From contig CM070899.1 of the NCBI GenBank assembly GCA_036417435.1, positions 174,435,494 to 174,499,493 on the forward strand: 64,000 nucleotides of DNA, read 5' to 3'. The stretch is from Inia geoffrensis. Lineage: Eukaryota; Chordata; Mammalia; Artiodactyla; Iniidae. Made by a program: the position numbers and the translations under genes. The notes under the pieces were generated by a model, which searched no databases, was not told where the DNA came from, and saw nothing but the letters and a program-made list of their open reading frames with translations. Of the stretch, positions 60,765 to 64,000 are shown piece after piece; positions within the stretch are counted from its first letter, which is position 1; each line of letters begins with the position of its first letter.

Positions 60765-61085
60765 GGAGTCAGGCAAAGGTCTCCAAGAAAGGTGGGCTTG
60801 GAAGGAGGTTTGAAATGACACAGTTAAGACGGATATGAAGAGAAATGAGAAGAAATGGTATCCTTAAAGCTCGGAGGCTTTGGGGTACCTGCACGAGTTC
60901 TTTATGCCTGGACACAGTAGCAGAGGAGGCCAGAGAGCAGGCTGTGTTGTTAGAGTCCCAGGTGGAGGAGTTAGGCATTCAAAAGACTTTAGGTGAGTGG
61001 AGTTTAACAAGGGAACTAGATAAGTGAAAAGGACGGGGGCTACGTGGAGATCTAACAAGGGTAGGAAGCCATTAACACCCACTGG
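60765..61085. repeat. Possible fragment of the unassigned ancient repeat
   Basis: 'CCAAGAAAGGTGGGCTTGGA' and 'GGTTTGAAATGACACAGTTA' resemble its purine-rich blocks. Weak. Confidence 0.3.
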
Positions 61086-62126
61086 CCAGAAGGAGCCAGG
61101 GAAAGGGGGAAGGGAGCGATGTTACTGGAACTCAGGGTGAGTGGCAGCTGAATGTAGAACTGCCACCACATCCCAGGCAGAAAGCGGCAAGGGGACTGTC
61201 ACAGTGAGGAATAAGGAAGGCAACTCCTCCCTCATCCCCGATCTGCTCTCTCACCAGTGCTTCCTCTTAGACACAACCAGCTGGAACCTGGAGAGCAGGG
61301 AAGCCTGAAGTCTCCCTGAACACACAGCCCCGGGGTTGGGGGGGGCAGGATGCATATGGATGGGGCGCGAGCATAGGTATTTCTGGGTGGATGGTTCTGT
61401 GGTTTGGGCATTGTGATTTGTAATGATTTCTGCTTAAAATCTATACCAGACCCATTTCTTTTCCTGTTCTGACACCTTTATCCTATTTAAGATGAATTGC
61501 TAAAACGAATCACACTATGATGAATTTCACCTCAACGTAATATTTAAATTTACTTTAAGAACATGTTTTAATTTATGAGATCATTCCCTTAGGACATATG
61601 TTCCTGTTCCTTTCGTGTTATATCAACGTATGTTCCTTTACAGTTATATCAATTTTACCAGCAATAGTTTCTAATTTTCCATCCCGTTATTTGGCTTAAA
61701 TTTTATATTTTGGTGTATTGCAGTAGAAATCCCTGCTAAACACTTTCTTTTCCTGATGTCCGCCCCAAGCCATCCACTTTCCTCTATGGCATAAAGTACG
61801 TGAAAGTGGAGAGCAAAATCGAAGTGACAAGAGTTGTCTCATTTGATAAATGGAGTCAATGTGAACAGAATTCGATCTGTTTGACAAATGGGTCTAATTT
61901 AACTGGTGTCCTGAGTCTAGAGGATTTCTCCACTTGGTAATACTCTTAGTGTTTGCAGGCTTTCTTGCCTCAGTATGTAGAAAAGAATCCAGAAGGTGAC
62001 TCATGACCTTTCTGTGGAACTTTCCCTAAGATTTCAATGAATAATGAGATACTGCGTTTTGTCTAACAAATTGACAGATGTGTTAAAATTAGGATGCTGA
62101 TGTTTCAGAGATTTGCAGGGATAAGA
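61086..62126. other. Single-copy interval
   Basis: Contains a short G-run near 61333-61347 and otherwise ordinary sequence. No exon was recognised. Confidence 0.35.
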
Positions 62127-62154
62127 GGGGTGGGGAGGAGGGTCGGGGGATGGG
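62127..62154 (+). other. G-quadruplex motif
   Basis: Five G-runs of three or more (62127-62130, 62132-62135, 62140-62142, 62145-62149, 62152-62154) separated by one to four bases satisfy the classical G3+N1-7 rule. Confidence 0.85.
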
Positions 62155-62405
62155 TCACATACCAAAGGGCTTAGAATGGAGTCCGATTTCTCAACAGCCA
62201 CCCCCAAAGATAGAAGAGAACGGAAAATTACCTTCAAAATGAATCAGGAATGATTTACAACCTAGAATTCTATTTCCAGTCAAATAACAAGTGTGATTGT
62301 TGGACTAGACATTTTCAGACATGCCAGTTCTCCAAGCAGTGGATTCCCTATGGATCCCTTTTCAGGTTTTTGGAAGAGATGTTGCAACAAAATGAGGAAG
62401 TAAAA

Positions 62406-62446
62406 AAGAGAGAGAGAGACAGAGAGAGACAGAGAGAGAGAGAGAG
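62406..62446 (+). repeat. (GA)n/(GACA) simple repeat
   Basis: GA dinucleotides interrupted by two GACA units. Confidence 0.9.
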
Positions 62447-62909
62447 CCAGAGGAGCATGGGAGAAGAGAGGGGGATACAGAAAAGAAGGAAAAGAATTCC
62501 CATGAAAAGGTTAAAAAAAAACTGTGCAGAAAGCTAAGGGTGCACCCAATCCAGACTGGAAAAAGAGGCATGAACAATCTTGGAGGTATGTCTGCAGGGC
62601 TAAAACACTAATAATGATAATAATAATAGGAATTGACTTATGACCTGATATGTCCCATTGTGTGAGAGGTGGCTACTCTTATACAATTGATTTCAGAAAA
62701 TTAATACAAAGAGAAATTAACCAACTCATATCTGGCTAGAATAACATTGATATAAGGAATGCACAAGGACAAAAATGTCATAGTTTAACATCACCTAGGA
62801 ATATAGTTGCAAAATTTTGATAGAACATACAAGTGAATAAATCCAACAAAATATTAAAAATAACATGACCAATTAACATGTATTCCAGAAAAAATTTTAT
62901 GTGCTTTTT

Positions 62910-63258
62910 TTCAAGTAAATTTATTTATTTATTTTTGGCTGTGTTGGGTCTTCATTGCTGCGGGTGGGCTTCCTCTAGTTGCGGCGAGCAGGGGCTCCTC
63001 TTCGTTGCGATGCGCGGGCTTCTCATCGCGGTGGCTTCTCCTGTTGCGGAGCATGGACTCTAGGCGCGCGGGCTTCAGTAGTTGTGGCACGTGGGCTCAG
63101 TAGTTGTGGCTCGCGGGCTCTAGAGAGCAGGCTCAGTAGTTGCGGCGCATGGGCTTAGTTGCTCCGCGGCATGTGGGATCTTCCCGGACGAGGGCTCAAA
63201 CCCGTGTCCCCTGCACTGGCAGGCAGATTCTTAACCACTGCGCCACCAGGAAAGTCCC
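62910..63258 (-). mobile_element. Long CHR-family SINE (CHR-1-like), antisense
   Basis: Plus strand begins TTTATTTATTTATTTTTGGC and contains several 'GTAGTTGTGGC'-type internal repeats. It ends with the tRNA-derived head reversed, 'TTAACCACTGCGCCACCAGG'. The 13-bp target duplication TTATGTGCTTTTT lies at 62897-62909 and 63259-63271. At about 350 bp it is longer than the other CHR copies, with a different tail and higher divergence, so it is an older subfamily. Confidence 0.9.
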
Positions 63259-63271
63259 TTATGTGCTTTTT

Positions 63272-64000
63272 ATTAAGGTAATATAGCCAGTTTAAACGGC
63301 AAAGGGAAATAATGGACTTCCTTAATATCATAACTTAGTTTTGTTTATTGGTTTGTTTTAAACAGTTGAGCTGGGGCCCATATACCGTTAATGGGCAAGT
63401 CCCACCCCACCTCCCCACACCAGGAACTTTTCTCATCTGTTTCCATTTGTTTGTACATCTAAGTGTTTTTTGAAGAAACTGGGAGAAGAAAGAAAAAGGT
63501 GATGTGAAATGGAGAAGGATGAAGTGACCATCGTGGTGTCATGTTTGCCCCTTCCAGTCTTTTGGACTAGACTTGTGCTTCTTTTTATAGCAGAGAGACA
63601 CAGCCAGGAGAAAAAGACATCTGGTCACAAGAGAAGTTCTTTTTTTGCAAGGGAGCAATATTTAATTAGGCTTCACTCTAGCCTGGGAGAAAGAGCAATC
63701 AGCACGAACACACCTGTCTGCACAAACAGCCTTACGATTTCCCACCCAGCTTCCTCGGCACCAGAGTCTTGGAAGGAAAGCAATGGCCTTCAGCAGTGGA
63801 TCCACATATCGTTGTCACCGGAAAGTAAGTGTTCTTCTATGACTTAGTAAACTGTCAGTTTCATTTTTTAGGTTCCATGGAGGTTTACAGCTGGGAGTAG
63901 TTCAGAAGAGATTCCCTAGCTAATGAAATATTTGAGATGCCTTGGAGAGAGGTTACATTTGGACAGGCAGAGATGGAATGACTTTCTGGAAAAGAGGAAA
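63272..64000. other. Terminal interval, no supported gene
   Basis: A donor-like AAAGTAAGTG occurs at 63822-63831, and a Kozak-like ATG opens at 63783 for 14 codons before it, but no homology or promoter supports an exon. Confidence 0.35.

Noticed and set aside
63783..63824. Possible first coding exon (Kozak-like ATG, 14 codons, then GTAAGT donor)
   Set aside because: No CpG island, no recognised N-terminus and no downstream exon. A donor-like sequence alone is expected by chance at this scale.

Overview
This window is nuclear DNA from a placental mammal, almost certainly a cetacean. The best clue is the repeat content. Seven short copies and one longer copy of the tRNA-derived CHR SINE family (whales, hippos, ruminants) are present. 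They are GC-rich, end in A-runs, resemble one another closely, and most lie between clear target-site duplications. The left edge holds the antisense body of a cetartiodactyl-type LINE-1. The window contains no bacterial or phage genes, operon, CRISPR array or plasmid-like element.

One protein-coding exon can be supported: bases 31461-31577 on the + strand. It follows a strong 3' splice site and encodes 38 residues ending in ...SEQC and a stop. I recognise this as the C-terminal cytoplasmic tail of a plexin-domain-containing protein (TEM7 family), most likely PLXDC2. That recognition is from memory and should be checked. If correct, bases 1-31460 are the last intron of the gene. A 3' UTR follows that carries a very long pure CA repeat ending in a run of 18 C, and a first AATAAA lies at 32061. 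Everything to the right is then distal 3' UTR or intergenic DNA. I did not find the preceding, transmembrane-encoding exon.

Layout: 1-3625 antisense L1 (ORF2 and ORF1 remnants); 3836-4279 antisense MLT1-type LTR; 4.6-11.1 kb MIR, hAT and four CHR SINEs; 13.3-15.3 kb old sense L1 interrupted by a 79-bp mariner MITE; 15.7-16.0 kb LTR-like element; 17-20 kb mostly single-copy; 19.4-22.2 kb ancient repeat, CHR SINE and an antisense ERV LTR with a tRNA-Glu-like segment; 24.2-26.2 kb cluster of DNA transposons and two inverted L1 3' ends; 26.8-27.2 kb single-copy AT-rich candidate regulatory block; 29.1-29.9 kb old antisense L1; 31.4-32.1 kb terminal exon; 32-41 kb mostly single-copy with two TA microsatellites; 41.4-47.8 kb ancient repeats, an ERV LTR and an MST/MLT-type LTR; 48-49.6 kb CHR SINE and a 121-bp pure pyrimidine tract; 50-64 kb mostly single-copy with MIRs, an antisense CHR SINE, a G-quadruplex motif and a long CHR SINE.

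Most long open reading frames here are chance frames through repeats (CHR SINEs, the CA repeat, the CCT tract, antisense L1) and are not listed as genes. I found no convincing undescribed gene system. The points most worth a second look are the terminal exon with its repeat-laden 3' UTR, the tRNA-like segment in the ERV LTR, the inverted L1 3' ends, the unassigned dispersed repeat, and several single-copy AT-rich blocks that look like conserved enhancers.
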